Shown: piece by piece, positions 41,763 through 50,980 of the stretch
Layout of the letters: every line of letters starts with the position of its first letter
Position numbering within the stretch: position 1 is the first letter of the stretch
Assembly (NCBI RefSeq): GCF_016745235.1
Contig: NZ_JAELVM010000005.1
Coordinates: 1 to 64,000, forward strand
Length of the DNA stretch: 64,000 nt
Source of the DNA: Chryseobacterium endalhagicum
GTDB taxonomy: Bacteria > Bacteroidota > Bacteroidia > Flavobacteriales > Weeksellaceae
Direction: 5' to 3'
The notes under the pieces: model-generated
What the model was told of the DNA's origin: nothing
What the model saw: the letters and a program-made list of their open reading frames with translations, nothing else
Databases searched by the model: none
Program-made: the position numbers and the translations under genes

Positions 41763-42043
41763 AATTCTAAAATTTACATCAAATTTCGGGAAAAGTTTGA
41801 TAAGTATGAGCGGGTTTAACGATTTTAACACGTTAATTTTTATTGTTAAAACAGTTTCCGAACAGGCAAAAAAATTCTATGGATACGGCCTATGCTTTCC
41901 TATCGAAACAAGCAATCAAATCGTTCATTGGTTTCCGGAAAAGCCCATTGACAGACCATTTTAAAATTTTGCGAAAATCAGGCATTCATCAGCCAAAATA
42001 TAGGCTAACTTTAATAACTTAGCTTATAATTTGCACATATCAC

Positions 42044-42056
42044 CCATATTTTAACC
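42044..42056 (+). promoter_or_regulatory. CCATATTTTAACC site upstream of the aminopeptidase gene
   Basis: Identical over 13 bases to 48655-48667 (upstream of the AraC gene); its 3' 10 bases match 43684-43693 (upstream of the hydroxyproline operon). An inverted half-like GGTTTAA follows at 42071-42077. It is a candidate operator for the AraC regulator. Confidence 0.5.
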
Positions 42057-42119
42057 ACTCGTCATGATAAGGTTTAATTAATAATCAATTTTGGGGATAT
42101 TTGCTTAATACTTAATGAT

Positions 42120-43517
42120 ATGTTTGAAAAGAAAGTGTACCTGCAACGACGTGCTGCCTTACAATCGAAATTAAATTCCGGGATATTGCTCTTTTTGGGT
42201 AATGAAGACAGCCCGATGAATTTTAAAGATAATATCTATCATTTCAGGCAGGACAGTACTTTTTTGTATTATTTTGGAATTAATGAACCTTCATTGGCGG
42301 CTATTATCGATCTTGATGAAGATGAAACCATTCTCTTCGGAAATGAAATGAGTATTGATGATATTGTATGGATGGGCAGACAGAAAACGTTAGCTGAAAA
42401 AAGTGCCGATTCCGGTTTATCAAAAATTCTTCCGTTGGATCAGCTTGATAACTATCTCAAAAAATATCAGGAGAAAAACCGTTCGGTTCATTTTTTACCG
42501 CCTTACCGCCCGGAAAATATCATTAAACTGACGAATTGGTTTGACATTCCTACCATTCAACTGAAAGAACGTGCATCATTAAGTTTCATAAAAGCCGTTG
42601 TCGCACAGCGTTCAATCAAATCAGCTGAGGAAATTGCAGAATTGGATCGTGCAGCATCGGTATCGGCTGATATTCATTTAATGGTCATGCAACAGGCAAA
42701 ACCAGGAATGTACGAGCGGGAACTTGCCGCTAAAATACAAAGTGAAGCATTGGCTTCGGGAGGGAATCTGGCTTATCCGGTGATCTTAACGGTTCAGGGG
42801 GAAATTCTTCACAATCATTATTATGGCAATCAGCTTAAGGAAGGACAATTGGTTTTAAATGATTCCGGAGTGGAAACCGCTTTAGGATATGCCGGCGATC
42901 TTACCCGTACTTTTCCTGTGGGCAAGACCTTCACTGCTGAGCAAAAGGATGTATATGATATTGTACTGAATGCCTATCATCATGCTAAAGATTTATTAGC
43001 ACCCGGTGTAAGGTATCTGGATGTGCATCTGGCTTCATGCAAAATGCTGGCACAGGGATTAAAAGACATCGGTCTGATGAAAGGGAATATTGATGATGCC
43101 GTACAGGCTGGCGCTCATGCCATGTTTTTTCAATGTGGTACAGGTCATATGATGGGTCTGGATGTCCATGACATGGAAGATTTAGGGGAACAATACGTAG
43201 GTTATACGGATGATCTCATTAAAAATACAACCCAGTTTGGTCTTAAATCTTTAAGGCTGGGCAAAGAACTGGAAGCAGGTTATGTACTAACCGTTGAACC
43301 TGGAATTTACATCATTCCTGAACTTATCGACCGTTGGAAAGCGTCCAATCAGTTTGCTGAATTTATTAATTACGATAAACTCGAAACATTCAGAAATTTC
43401 AGCGGTATCAGGGTGGAAGATGATTTTCTGATTACTGGCAGCGGAAGCAGAATGTTGGGTAAACATCTGGCCTTAACTACTGAAGAAATCGAAGCAATCA
43501 GAAGCGAAGCTTATTAA
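42120..43517 (+). CDS. Xaa-Pro aminopeptidase (M24B)
   Basis: 465 residues, cytosolic M24B metallopeptidase that removes an N-terminal residue preceding proline or hydroxyproline. Domains: N-terminal creatinase-like (1-~165), C-terminal pita-bread fold. The five dimetal ligands are all present: D248, D260, H343 (GTGHMMGLD), E393 (TVEPGIY) and E433 (RVEDDF). It lies ~290 bases upstream of the hydroxyproline operon in the same direction and shares an upstream motif with it. It may supply free hydroxyproline from imported peptides. Confidence 0.9.
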   Translation: MFEKKVYLQRRAALQSKLNSGILLFLGNEDSPMNFKDNIYHFRQDSTFLYYFGINEPSLAAIIDLDEDETILFGNEMSIDDIVWMGRQKTLAEKSADSGLSKILPLDQLDNYLKKYQEKNRSVHFLPPYRPENIIKLTNWFDIPTIQLKERASLSFIKAVVAQRSIKSAEEIAELDRAASVSADIHLMVMQQAKPGMYERELAAKIQSEALASGGNLAYPVILTVQGEILHNHYYGNQLKEGQLVLNDSGVETALGYAGDLTRTFPVGKTFTAEQKDVYDIVLNAYHHAKDLLAPGVRYLDVHLASCKMLAQGLKDIGLMKGNIDDAVQAGAHAMFFQCGTGHMMGLDVHDMEDLGEQYVGYTDDLIKNTTQFGLKSLRLGKELEAGYVLTVEPGIYIIPELIDRWKASNQFAEFINYDKLETFRNFSGIRVEDDFLITGSGSRMLGKHLALTTEEIEAIRSEAY

Positions 43518-43683
43518 AAATAAAATTTCACAGTTCTATCAGATGTAAGCATCTGAGATATTTTTTCATGGTATTCTTTTTCGGAAGGATACCATTTTTT
43601 TGGGTGCAGCCCATTCATCAATCTCTCTTGTTCAAATAGTCTAATTCCGGCTGGTATCGGTTAAAATCCAACAACTTAGATCT

Positions 43684-43693
43684 TATTTTAACC
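43684..43693 (+). promoter_or_regulatory. TATTTTAACC site upstream of the hydroxyproline operon
   Basis: A 10-base match to the core of the motifs at 42044-42056 and 48655-48667. It lies 118 bases before the ATG of the DapA-family gene. The gap 43518-43810 contains no gene. Confidence 0.45.
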
Positions 43694-43810
43694 CCTACTT
43701 TTGATAAAAGATTTAAACCAATCTTCCTGAATTCTAACTAAACAATGTTTTGATCAACCAAGCTTAAACGTTGGTCAAAGCTCATATTAATCATAAAAAA
43801 ATAAAAATAC

Positions 43811-44734
43811 ATGAGTATACAATGGACTGGGGTTTTCCCTGCCGTAACTACAAAATTTACGGCGAACGATGAATTAGATTTTCCGGCATTTGACTTAAAC
43901 ATTGAAGCCCAATTGGAAGCCGGTGCAGAAGGAATTATTTTGGGAGGGACATTGGGAGAAGCAAGTGTTTTAAGTGATGAAGAAAAAATAGAGATTTTAA
44001 AGCATACGTTAGAAATCGTGAATGGCCGTGTTCCCGTTTTATTAAATATTGCAGAACCTACCACCAAAAGAGCAATTGCTGCCGCTCAAAAAGCTGAAGA
44101 AGCAGGAGCACAGGGTTTAATGCTGCTGCCACCCATGCGTTATTTAGCGGATTCTGATGAAACTCTTGAATACCTGACCGAAGTCGCTAAAAGCACAAAA
44201 TTACCCATCATGATCTACAACAATCCTGTTGATTATAAAATCGAGGTAACTTTAGATATGTTCGAAGAACTGGCCAAATATCCCAACATCCAGGCCATCA
44301 AAGAAAGTACCCGTGACATTTCAAATATCACACGTTTAATCAATCGTTTCGGTGACCGTTTTGCCATTTTCACAGGCGTTGATCCTATTGCCATGGAAAG
44401 TATCGTCATGGGCTGTGTGGGCTGGGTTGCCGGTTTGGTATGCGCCTTCCCGAAAGAAACCGTTGCCATCTACCGTCTGGTAAAAGAAAACAGAACAGCT
44501 GAAGCTTTGAAAATCCACCGTTGGTTTTTACCGATTTTGGAATTGGATACACATCCTAAATTGGTCCAGTACATTAAACTGGCCGAAGTCGGTACCGGTA
44601 TCGGAACAGAGAGAACAAGAGCTCCACGTTTAGCTTTAAAAGGGGCAGAACGTGAAAGAGTTTTAAAAATAATTAACGATGGTATAGCAACCAGACCGGA
44701 ACTTCCGGCCGGCAGTTGGGGTAAAATAGTTTAA
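43811..44734 (+). CDS. DapA-family deaminase, probably 1-pyrroline-4-hydroxy-2-carboxylate deaminase
   Basis: 307 residues, DHDPS/NAL-fold TIM barrel. Schiff-base lysine K164 (QAIKEST), Y136 (IMIYNNPVDYK) and the GGTLGE loop (45-50) are present. It differs clearly from the lysine-pathway DapA at 26295. Together with the epimerase, oxidase and semialdehyde dehydrogenase next to it, the likely reaction is deamination of 1-pyrroline-4-hydroxy-2-carboxylate to 2-oxoglutarate semialdehyde. First gene of the four-enzyme operon, 9 nt before the aldehyde dehydrogenase gene. Confidence 0.82.
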   Translation: MSIQWTGVFPAVTTKFTANDELDFPAFDLNIEAQLEAGAEGIILGGTLGEASVLSDEEKIEILKHTLEIVNGRVPVLLNIAEPTTKRAIAAAQKAEEAGAQGLMLLPPMRYLADSDETLEYLTEVAKSTKLPIMIYNNPVDYKIEVTLDMFEELAKYPNIQAIKESTRDISNITRLINRFGDRFAIFTGVDPIAMESIVMGCVGWVAGLVCAFPKETVAIYRLVKENRTAEALKIHRWFLPILELDTHPKLVQYIKLAEVGTGIGTERTRAPRLALKGAERERVLKIINDGIATRPELPAGSWGKIV

Positions 44735-44743
44735 AAACCAGAT

Positions 44744-46312
44744 ATGAACGGAAAAAATATTGTAGAAGGTGCGTATGTAGAAATTAACGATGGAAGCCTG
44801 AAAGCTGTAAATCCCGCAACAGGATTAATGCTTGAAGGTGAGTTTGATAAAGCGAACGAAACCCTTGTTAATAAAGCTTTACAATCTGCCACCAAAGCTT
44901 TCAAAAGCTACCGACATCTCAATAAAGATCTTAAAGCTGATTTCTTAAATGCCATTGCCGACGAAATTACCAGCATCGGTGAAGAACTGGTCACCAGGGC
45001 TTCAGCAGAAAGTGGTTTGCCTTTGGGCCGTTTGCAGGGAGAACTGGGCAGAACAACAGGCCAATTAAGACTATTTGCCAATCTTGTTGCCGAAGGTTCA
45101 TGGGTAGATGCTATTATCGATACCGCAATTCCCGAAAGACAGCCTCTGCCACGACCTGACATCAGAAGAATGCTGGTGCCCATAGGCCTTGTAGTTGTTT
45201 TTGGGGCAAGCAATTTCCCGTTAGCTTTTTCAGTTGCAGGGGGTGATACAGCATCCGCATTGGCTTCGGGCTGCCCCGTGATTGTTAAAGCACATCCGGC
45301 CCATTATGGAACCAGTGCTTTAGTAGGTGAAGCCATTATCAAAGCGGCCGAAAAAACAGGAATGCCGAAAGGTGTTTTCTCATTATTATACGATGATGGA
45401 TATACAATTGGAACCGCTTTGGTTCAGCATCCTCTGACTAAAGCGGTCACTTTTACAGGTTCGTTTAAAGGCGGAATGGCCTTGATTCATCTTGCACAGC
45501 AACGTGAACATCCTATTCCTGTTTTTGCGGAAATGGGAAGCATCAATCCTGTTATTTTCCTTCCGGAGATCATAGAAAATCAGGCCGAAGAACTGGCTAA
45601 AAAATATGCAGCATCTATTACTTTAGGGGCTGGTCAGTTTTGCACCAATCCGGGGTTATTGTTAGCCGTTCAATCACCGGCACTCGACAGCTTTATAACC
45701 TTTTTAAGAGAGGCTATTGCCAAAATTCCATCAGCGACCATGCTTACCGAAGGAATTGCCCATAACTATAATCAACTTTCTACCGAGATTGTCAATGAAG
45801 ACGGTGTTGCCCTTTTATCGGCTTCTAATTTAAAGAACGACGAACTCCAAAATCAATCTCAGGCTAAAATTGCTCAGGTCAGCGCCAGTCATTTCATCAA
45901 TAATCCAAAGCTCCGTGAAGAAATTTTCGGTCCTTATTCACTCTTGGTCGTGGCTAGGGATATCTCCGAACTCGAACAAGCAGTCGATGTACTGGAAGGA
46001 CAGCTCACCATAACCATAATGGCCGAAAAACAGGAACTTCAGAATCACCGGAATTTAATTGATAAACTGACAGACAAAACGGGAAGGATTATCTTCAATG
46101 GAGTGCCAACAGGCGTAGAAGTCTGCGCTGCCATGCAGCATGGCGGGCCTTTTCCAGCGACTAACGACAGCAGGTTTACTTCAGTCGGTTCTACAGCTAT
46201 TCACCGTTTTGCGCGGCCACTGGCGTATCAGGATTGGGAAGAGGAATTATTACCCGATGAATTGAAAGACGGAAATCCTTTGGGTATTTTCAGAACCGTT
46301 AACCAGAAATAA
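44744..46312 (+). CDS. 2-oxoglutarate semialdehyde dehydrogenase
   Basis: 522 residues, aldehyde dehydrogenase superfamily. Catalytic cysteine C300 in GAGQFCTNPGL and general base E263 in FAEMGSINP. The GQFCTNPGL form and length fit the alpha-ketoglutaric semialdehyde dehydrogenase group, which oxidises 2,5-dioxopentanoate to 2-oxoglutarate with NAD(P). NADP preference is not proven here. Cytosolic. It sits between the deaminase and the epimerase, with 9-nt gaps on both sides, as the last step of the hydroxyproline pathway. Confidence 0.88.
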   Translation: MNGKNIVEGAYVEINDGSLKAVNPATGLMLEGEFDKANETLVNKALQSATKAFKSYRHLNKDLKADFLNAIADEITSIGEELVTRASAESGLPLGRLQGELGRTTGQLRLFANLVAEGSWVDAIIDTAIPERQPLPRPDIRRMLVPIGLVVVFGASNFPLAFSVAGGDTASALASGCPVIVKAHPAHYGTSALVGEAIIKAAEKTGMPKGVFSLLYDDGYTIGTALVQHPLTKAVTFTGSFKGGMALIHLAQQREHPIPVFAEMGSINPVIFLPEIIENQAEELAKKYAASITLGAGQFCTNPGLLLAVQSPALDSFITFLREAIAKIPSATMLTEGIAHNYNQLSTEIVNEDGVALLSASNLKNDELQNQSQAKIAQVSASHFINNPKLREEIFGPYSLLVVARDISELEQAVDVLEGQLTITIMAEKQELQNHRNLIDKLTDKTGRIIFNGVPTGVEVCAAMQHGGPFPATNDSRFTSVGSTAIHRFARPLAYQDWEEELLPDELKDGNPLGIFRTVNQK

Positions 46313-46321
46313 ACAAATCTC

Positions 46322-47323
46322 ATGAGTAAAACATTTTTTTGCATCGATGCCCATACCTGCGGAAATCCGGTAAGGTTGGTGGCGGGTGGCGGTCCTCAGT
46401 TAGCAGGTAACAACATGAGTGAAAAGCGCCAGCACTTTCTTAAGGAATTTGACTGGATCAGAACCGGTTTAATGTTTGAACCGCGTGGCCATGATATGAT
46501 GTCGGGAAGTATTCTTTATCCTCCTCATGATCCCAATAATGACGTTGCGGTTCTCTTCATAGAAACCAGCGGTTGTCTGCCTATGTGCGGCCACGGTACG
46601 ATTGGTACCATCACCATTGCTATTGAAGAAGGCCTTATTCAACCCAAAGTACCCGGCATCATCAGAATGGAAGCCCCGGCAGGCCTGGTCCTGATCGAAT
46701 ATAAACAGGAAGGTAAAAAAGTAAAATCAGTAAAGCTCAAAAATGTAGCCTCTTATCTTGCTGCTGAAAATTTGCAGGTAGAATGTCCGGATTTGGGTAC
46801 GCTTACTTTTGATGTAGCTTATGGCGGAAATTTCTATGCTATTGTAGATCCTCAGGAAAATTTCCCGGGATTGGAACACTATACCGCTGCACAGCTGGTT
46901 ACCTGGAGCCAAACCATCAGAAAAAGAATCAATGAGCAATATACTTTTGTTCATCCTTTAGACCCAACGATCAATGGCTGCAGCCATGTCCTGTGGACAG
47001 GAAAAACCATCGATCCTGCGTCAACCGCCAGAAATGCTGTTTTTTATGGAGATAAAGCGATCGACAGGTCACCTTGCGGAACCGGAACATCTGCCCGCCT
47101 TGCGCAATGGTACGCTAAAGGAAAACTAAAGCTAGGCGAAGATTTTATTCACGAAAGTTTTATCGGCAGCAAGTTTACGGGAAAAATTGAAGAAGAAGTG
47201 GAACTTAACGGAATCAAAGCCATCATTCCAAGTGTAGAGGGCTGGGCTAAAGTATTTGGTTACAATACCATTAAAATTGACGCTGAAGATGATCCCTATG
47301 CACACGGATTTCAGGTGATTTAA
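46322..47323 (+). CDS. 4-hydroxyproline 2-epimerase (proline racemase family)
   Basis: 333 residues, proline racemase superfamily. Both catalytic cysteines are present, C89 (PMCGHGTIG) and C252 (SPCGTGTSARL). That pair indicates an epimerase or racemase; trans-3-hydroxyproline dehydratases have threonine at the second site. It should convert trans-4-hydroxy-L-proline into cis-4-hydroxy-D-proline, the substrate of the next gene's FAD enzyme. Cytosolic and PLP-independent. It follows the aldehyde dehydrogenase gene by 9 nt. Confidence 0.9.
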   Translation: MSKTFFCIDAHTCGNPVRLVAGGGPQLAGNNMSEKRQHFLKEFDWIRTGLMFEPRGHDMMSGSILYPPHDPNNDVAVLFIETSGCLPMCGHGTIGTITIAIEEGLIQPKVPGIIRMEAPAGLVLIEYKQEGKKVKSVKLKNVASYLAAENLQVECPDLGTLTFDVAYGGNFYAIVDPQENFPGLEHYTAAQLVTWSQTIRKRINEQYTFVHPLDPTINGCSHVLWTGKTIDPASTARNAVFYGDKAIDRSPCGTGTSARLAQWYAKGKLKLGEDFIHESFIGSKFTGKIEEEVELNGIKAIIPSVEGWAKVFGYNTIKIDAEDDPYAHGFQVI

Positions 47324-47354
47324 ATTAAATTTTCAAGACCATTAAAATAGAAGA

Positions 47355-48596
47355 ATGTCGAAAGTATTGATTATAGGAGGCGGAATTGTAGGTTTAAGCT
47401 CAGCCTATTATTTACAAAAAAAAGGCTATGAGGTCACTGTTTTGGATAAAGGTGACATTACAGACAGCTGCTCATTTGGTAATGCAGGGATGATAGTACC
47501 CAGTCATTTTATTCCGCTGGCCGCTCCCGGAATGATTCAACAGGGGATCCGATGGATGTTTAACAGTAAAAGCCCGTTTTACGTTCGCCCGTCATTAAAT
47601 TCTGATCTCATCAGCTGGGGAATCCGGTTTATAAAACATGCCACAGCAAAGCATGTGAGCCAGTCGGCAGAGCCTTTACATGACCTTTCCCTGCTGAGTA
47701 AAAAATTATATGAAGATCTTGCGAAAGAACCCGGTTTTGATTTTGAACTTACCCATAACGGTATTTTAGCTTTTTACAAAACTGAAAAAGCCGGAGAGGA
47801 AGAAGCTCATCTGGCTGCAAGAGCCATTGAACTGGGCTTGGATATGGCAGTATTGAATGCTGCTGAATGTACGGCATTACAACCTGACTTAAAATTAGAC
47901 GTTTTGGGTGCAGTCCATTACCGTTGTGATGCTCATGTTTATCCAACAAAGCTGATGAATGCTCTGCTTCGCTATCTGGCAAATAATGGAGTGAAAATAG
48001 AACGTAATAAGAAGGTGGATAAAATTGAGACTACAGGAAAACGGGTGATCAGGGTGTTTACAGGAAAACAGAGCTGGGAAGCAGACCAATATGTCATTGC
48101 AACAGGCTCATGGTCACCGGAAGTCGCAAAAATGGCTGATCTTACTGTCTCTTTGATGCCCGGAAAAGGCTATTCTTTTATGGAGCCTGAACCTGAAAAC
48201 CGCTTAACGATACCGGCATTGCTGTGTGAAGCGAGAGTGGCTCTCACCCCTATGAATGGCCAGATCAGGTATGGAGGCACGATGGAACTGGATAAAATAA
48301 ATACCAAAGTCAATATGCACCGGGTCAAAGGAATTGCAGAATCTGTTCCACAGTATTTCCCGGATTTAAAACCTGTGCTTCCGGCAGAAAAAGATATCTG
48401 GTATGGCTTCCGTCCTTCGTCTCCTGACGGTCTACCCTATATCGGGAGAAGTGAAAAGAGAGAAAATTTAATTATTGCTACAGGTCACGGCATGATGGGA
48501 CTGAGCTTAGGTATGGCAACAGGATTACTGGTCAGCCAGATTGCTGAGGGTATAGTTACTGAACTTAAAATAGAACCTTTTTCGGTGGCCAGATAA
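47355..48596 (+). CDS. FAD-dependent D-amino acid oxidoreductase, probably cis-4-hydroxy-D-proline dehydrogenase
   Basis: 413 residues, DadA-like FAD oxidoreductase. The Rossmann glycine motif VLIIGGGIVGLSSAYYL is at the N-terminus, followed by SFGNAGMIVPSHFIPL. The C-terminal GFRPSSPDGLPYIG and GHGMMGLSLGMATG are typical of the DAO family. By context it oxidises cis-4-hydroxy-D-proline to the 1-pyrroline, the substrate of the deaminase at 43811. Likely a single-subunit inner-membrane-associated dehydrogenase. It follows the epimerase by 31 nt. Confidence 0.87.
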   Translation: MSKVLIIGGGIVGLSSAYYLQKKGYEVTVLDKGDITDSCSFGNAGMIVPSHFIPLAAPGMIQQGIRWMFNSKSPFYVRPSLNSDLISWGIRFIKHATAKHVSQSAEPLHDLSLLSKKLYEDLAKEPGFDFELTHNGILAFYKTEKAGEEEAHLAARAIELGLDMAVLNAAECTALQPDLKLDVLGAVHYRCDAHVYPTKLMNALLRYLANNGVKIERNKKVDKIETTGKRVIRVFTGKQSWEADQYVIATGSWSPEVAKMADLTVSLMPGKGYSFMEPEPENRLTIPALLCEARVALTPMNGQIRYGGTMELDKINTKVNMHRVKGIAESVPQYFPDLKPVLPAEKDIWYGFRPSSPDGLPYIGRSEKRENLIIATGHGMMGLSLGMATGLLVSQIAEGIVTELKIEPFSVAR

Positions 48597-48654
48597 ATAG
48601 CCTATTTTTGAAAAACTGGAAGAATCACGGTTTTCCAATATTACCAGAATATAG

Positions 48655-48667
48655 CCATATTTTAACC
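48655..48667 (+). promoter_or_regulatory. CCATATTTTAACC site upstream of the AraC gene
   Basis: Identical 13-mer to 42044-42056. It is 73 bases before the start of the AraC gene, and a half-like GGGTTAA in the opposite sense follows at 48694-48700. Suggests autoregulation. Confidence 0.5.
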
Positions 48668-48740
48668 TTATCATGTGAATATTATTCAGATTTGGGTTAA
48701 TATGATTACTTTTAAGTCGTAATTGATAAGCCAGATTACT

Positions 48741-49643
48741 ATGAAAGTATTACCGTTTACCATCCTTGTCCCGAAAGATAAAAGTGTGATCACAGAGTAT
48801 ATTGAGCTCCCTCATTTTTATCAGTATCTTCACAGGCACGATGAGTGGCAGATTACCTATGTAGAAAGCGGTGAAGGAACTTTGATTGCCGGTAATGATA
48901 TGCACGCGTTCCGTCCCGGAGATGTCTTTGTGATCGGTGCCAAGCTTCCCCATTTATTTAAAAGCAATGCAGAATATTTTGCCGATGACAGCGAAAAGGT
49001 GATCAAGGCATGTTCCGTCTACTTCAATCCCAGTGGTATTCTCGCTTCTTTGTTCGGGCTACCTGAAATGAAAATGGCAAAAGCTTTTTTAGACAAAAAC
49101 AAGCATGGTTTTAAAGTTCCATATGGTTTTACAGAAGACATCATGAAACAAATCTTTACGGTTCATAAGGCAACAGGCATCGATGTTCTGTTCAGTTTTG
49201 TGAAATTAATGAATACTTTACAGGATCTGAACGAAAATGTAGAACGACTATGCTCAGATCTGTATTCATCTAATTTCAGCGAGAATGAAGGGATGCGGCT
49301 GAGCAAAATCATTAATTTTATTACGGACAACTATACCAATCCTATCTCTCTGGAAGATGTCGCCAACACAGCTTTTATGACGCCACAGGCCTTTTGCAGA
49401 TACTTCAAGAAACACACAGGCCATACCTTTATTTCTTTTCTGAATGAAGTAAGGATTAATGCGGCGTGTAAAAGTCTTACTACGGGAGAAAAAGCAGACT
49501 GTATTTCAGGAGTAGCCTATAAAACAGGATTCAACAGTATTACGAATTTCAACAGAGTATTTAAAAGCATTATCGGGCAGTCTCCAAAGTCTTATATTGA
49601 TAGCTACAACAGTGTGAGCAAGGTAAATCATGTGAATTATTAA
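48741..49643 (+). CDS. AraC-family regulator of the hydroxyproline cluster
   Basis: 300 residues from the ATG at 48741; a TTG six codons upstream is less likely. The N-terminal cupin-like ligand domain (LPHFYQYLHRHDEWQITYVESGEG, FRPGDVFVIGAKLPHLF) is typical of effector-binding AraC proteins. The C-terminal ~100 residues have the two HTH units (SLEDVANTAFMTPQAFCRYF and CISGVAYKTGFNSITNFNRV, ending GQSPKSYIDSY). Its position directly after the oxidase gene suggests control by hydroxyproline. The conserved 13-mer upstream may be its binding site. A terminator follows. Confidence 0.88.
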   Translation: MKVLPFTILVPKDKSVITEYIELPHFYQYLHRHDEWQITYVESGEGTLIAGNDMHAFRPGDVFVIGAKLPHLFKSNAEYFADDSEKVIKACSVYFNPSGILASLFGLPEMKMAKAFLDKNKHGFKVPYGFTEDIMKQIFTVHKATGIDVLFSFVKLMNTLQDLNENVERLCSDLYSSNFSENEGMRLSKIINFITDNYTNPISLEDVANTAFMTPQAFCRYFKKHTGHTFISFLNEVRINAACKSLTTGEKADCISGVAYKTGFNSITNFNRVFKSIIGQSPKSYIDSYNSVSKVNHVNY

Positions 49644-49650
49644 TAGAAAA

Positions 49651-49690
49651 AACCGCCATTATACTAAATGACGGTTAATTATTTTTTAAA
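49651..49690 (+). terminator. Terminator after the AraC gene
   Basis: A 10-bp stem with one mismatch (AACCGCCATT with AATGACGGTT) and a 6-base loop; an A/T-rich tract with six T follows. Confidence 0.65.
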
Positions 49691-49712
49691 CTATATTAAG
49701 CCCGGATTCAGT

Positions 49713-50753
49713 TTAATTCAGTTTTGCTGTTAATTTTTTAAACTGCTTTTCTGCATTTTTGCCTTCATAAAGAATGGCGTAAACGGTATCAATGATCGGA
49801 AGTTTCAGATGTTTCTGCTTAGCTGTTTTATAGATCGAATCTGCTGCATAATACCCTTCTGCCACCATGTTCATAGACTGGATTGCCGATTTTACGGTAT
49901 ATCCTTTTCCGATAAGATTTCCTAAGCTTCGGTTTCTGGAGAAAAGAGAATACGCCGTTACCAGAAGGTCACCCAGATAAGCACTTTCATTCACATCTCT
50001 TGGAGCTTCGTATACCGCTTCCAGGAAAATTTCCATTTCACGGATCGCATTGGAAACAAAAACTGCTGTGAAGTTATCTCCGTAGCCAAGTCCGCTTGCT
50101 ATTCCCGCCCCGATCGCGAAAATATTTTTAAGAATCGCGCTGTATTCATTTCCTAAAATATCTTTACTGGAATGTACTTTGATAAAATCTGAACCGAAAA
50201 TTCCTGTCAGTTTATCTGCTGTCTCATCCTCTACGGCAGCAACGGTAAGATAAGAAAGTCTTTCCATAGCAACTTCTTCCGCGTGACATGGTCCTGCAAT
50301 AACGGCCTGGTTTCTGAAACCAATTTTAAATTCGTCTCTTAAATAATGTGCTACCACATCATTCACTTTAGGAATAATCCCTTTAATTGCAGAAACAAAA
50401 ATTTTGTCCCCATATTCACAGGTCATTTTATCCATTGTATCCGACAGGTAAATGGAAGGGGTTGCCAGTACGATCACATCGCAGGCGCTCACCAGCTCGT
50501 TGATATCTGTGGTAAGTTTTAGACTTTTAAGATTAAAATTAACGGCGGTAAGGTAAGACGGGTTGTGTCCGCGGAGTTCAATAGCTCCTTTTACGAACTC
50601 GCTTCTTACACACCAGTGCACCACTTTACAGTTTTCAACCAGCATTTTTACGATAGCGGTAGCAAAACTTCCGCTTCCTACTACTCCTACAGAAATATCG
50701 TTTTTATTCTTTTTTGGATGAGAAGATTCTGAAATTATTTTCTTTTTAGCCAT
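49713..50753 (-). CDS. gpsA: Glycerol-3-phosphate dehydrogenase [NAD(P)+]
   Basis: 346 residues. Reduces dihydroxyacetone phosphate to sn-glycerol-3-phosphate for phospholipid synthesis. NAD(P)-binding GVVGSGSFATAIVKML near the N-terminus, then FVSAIKGII, VIAGPCHAEEVA and the helical C-terminal domain with the catalytic lysine in GNEYSAILKNIFAIGAGI. A short basic extension (MAKKKIISESSHPKKNKND) precedes the Rossmann fold. It is monocistronic and converges on the AraC gene. Confidence 0.93.
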   Translation of the reverse strand: MAKKKIISESSHPKKNKNDISVGVVGSGSFATAIVKMLVENCKVVHWCVRSEFVKGAIELRGHNPSYLTAVNFNLKSLKLTTDINELVSACDVIVLATPSIYLSDTMDKMTCEYGDKIFVSAIKGIIPKVNDVVAHYLRDEFKIGFRNQAVIAGPCHAEEVAMERLSYLTVAAVEDETADKLTGIFGSDFIKVHSSKDILGNEYSAILKNIFAIGAGIASGLGYGDNFTAVFVSNAIREMEIFLEAVYEAPRDVNESAYLGDLLVTAYSLFSRNRSLGNLIGKGYTVKSAIQSMNMVAEGYYAADSIYKTAKQKHLKLPIIDTVYAILYEGKNAEKQFKKLTAKLN

Positions 50754-50932
50754 AATTGGAATGTGAACTGCAAATATATTAAAAACATAGCCGCAACACC
50801 GACTCCGGGGCTATGATAAAACCCAATTTCTGAAAAAATTAACACTTCAACACAATTAAATATCTAATTAGCCGTTAAATACAGAAAAATATAAGTTTTC
50901 TTTAAAAATATCCCTCAAAGAGTATTTTTAAT

Positions 50933-50940
50933 TAAATTTG
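50933..50940 (+). promoter_or_regulatory. Candidate -7 box for the M23 peptidase gene
   Basis: TAAATTTG matches TAnnTTTG; no clear TTTG -33 box lies at the usual distance. The ATG is 40 nt downstream. Confidence 0.35.
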
Positions 50941-50980
50941 CACGCTTAAAACCGTTTTGTAATTTATCTAAAGAAGAAAA

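Noticed and set aside
41763..42020. Open frame upstream of mqo on the plus strand
   Set aside because: It is antisense to the mqo start and lacks a family match or sensible start; the gap is better explained as a divergent promoter region.
43811..44734. Second lysine-pathway DapA
   Set aside because: Although DapA-like, its sequence and operon context fit hydroxyproline deamination, and a standard dapA is at 26295.
46322..47323. trans-3-hydroxyproline dehydratase
   Set aside because: Dehydratases have threonine at the second active-site position; here both cysteines (C89, C252) are present, indicating an epimerase.
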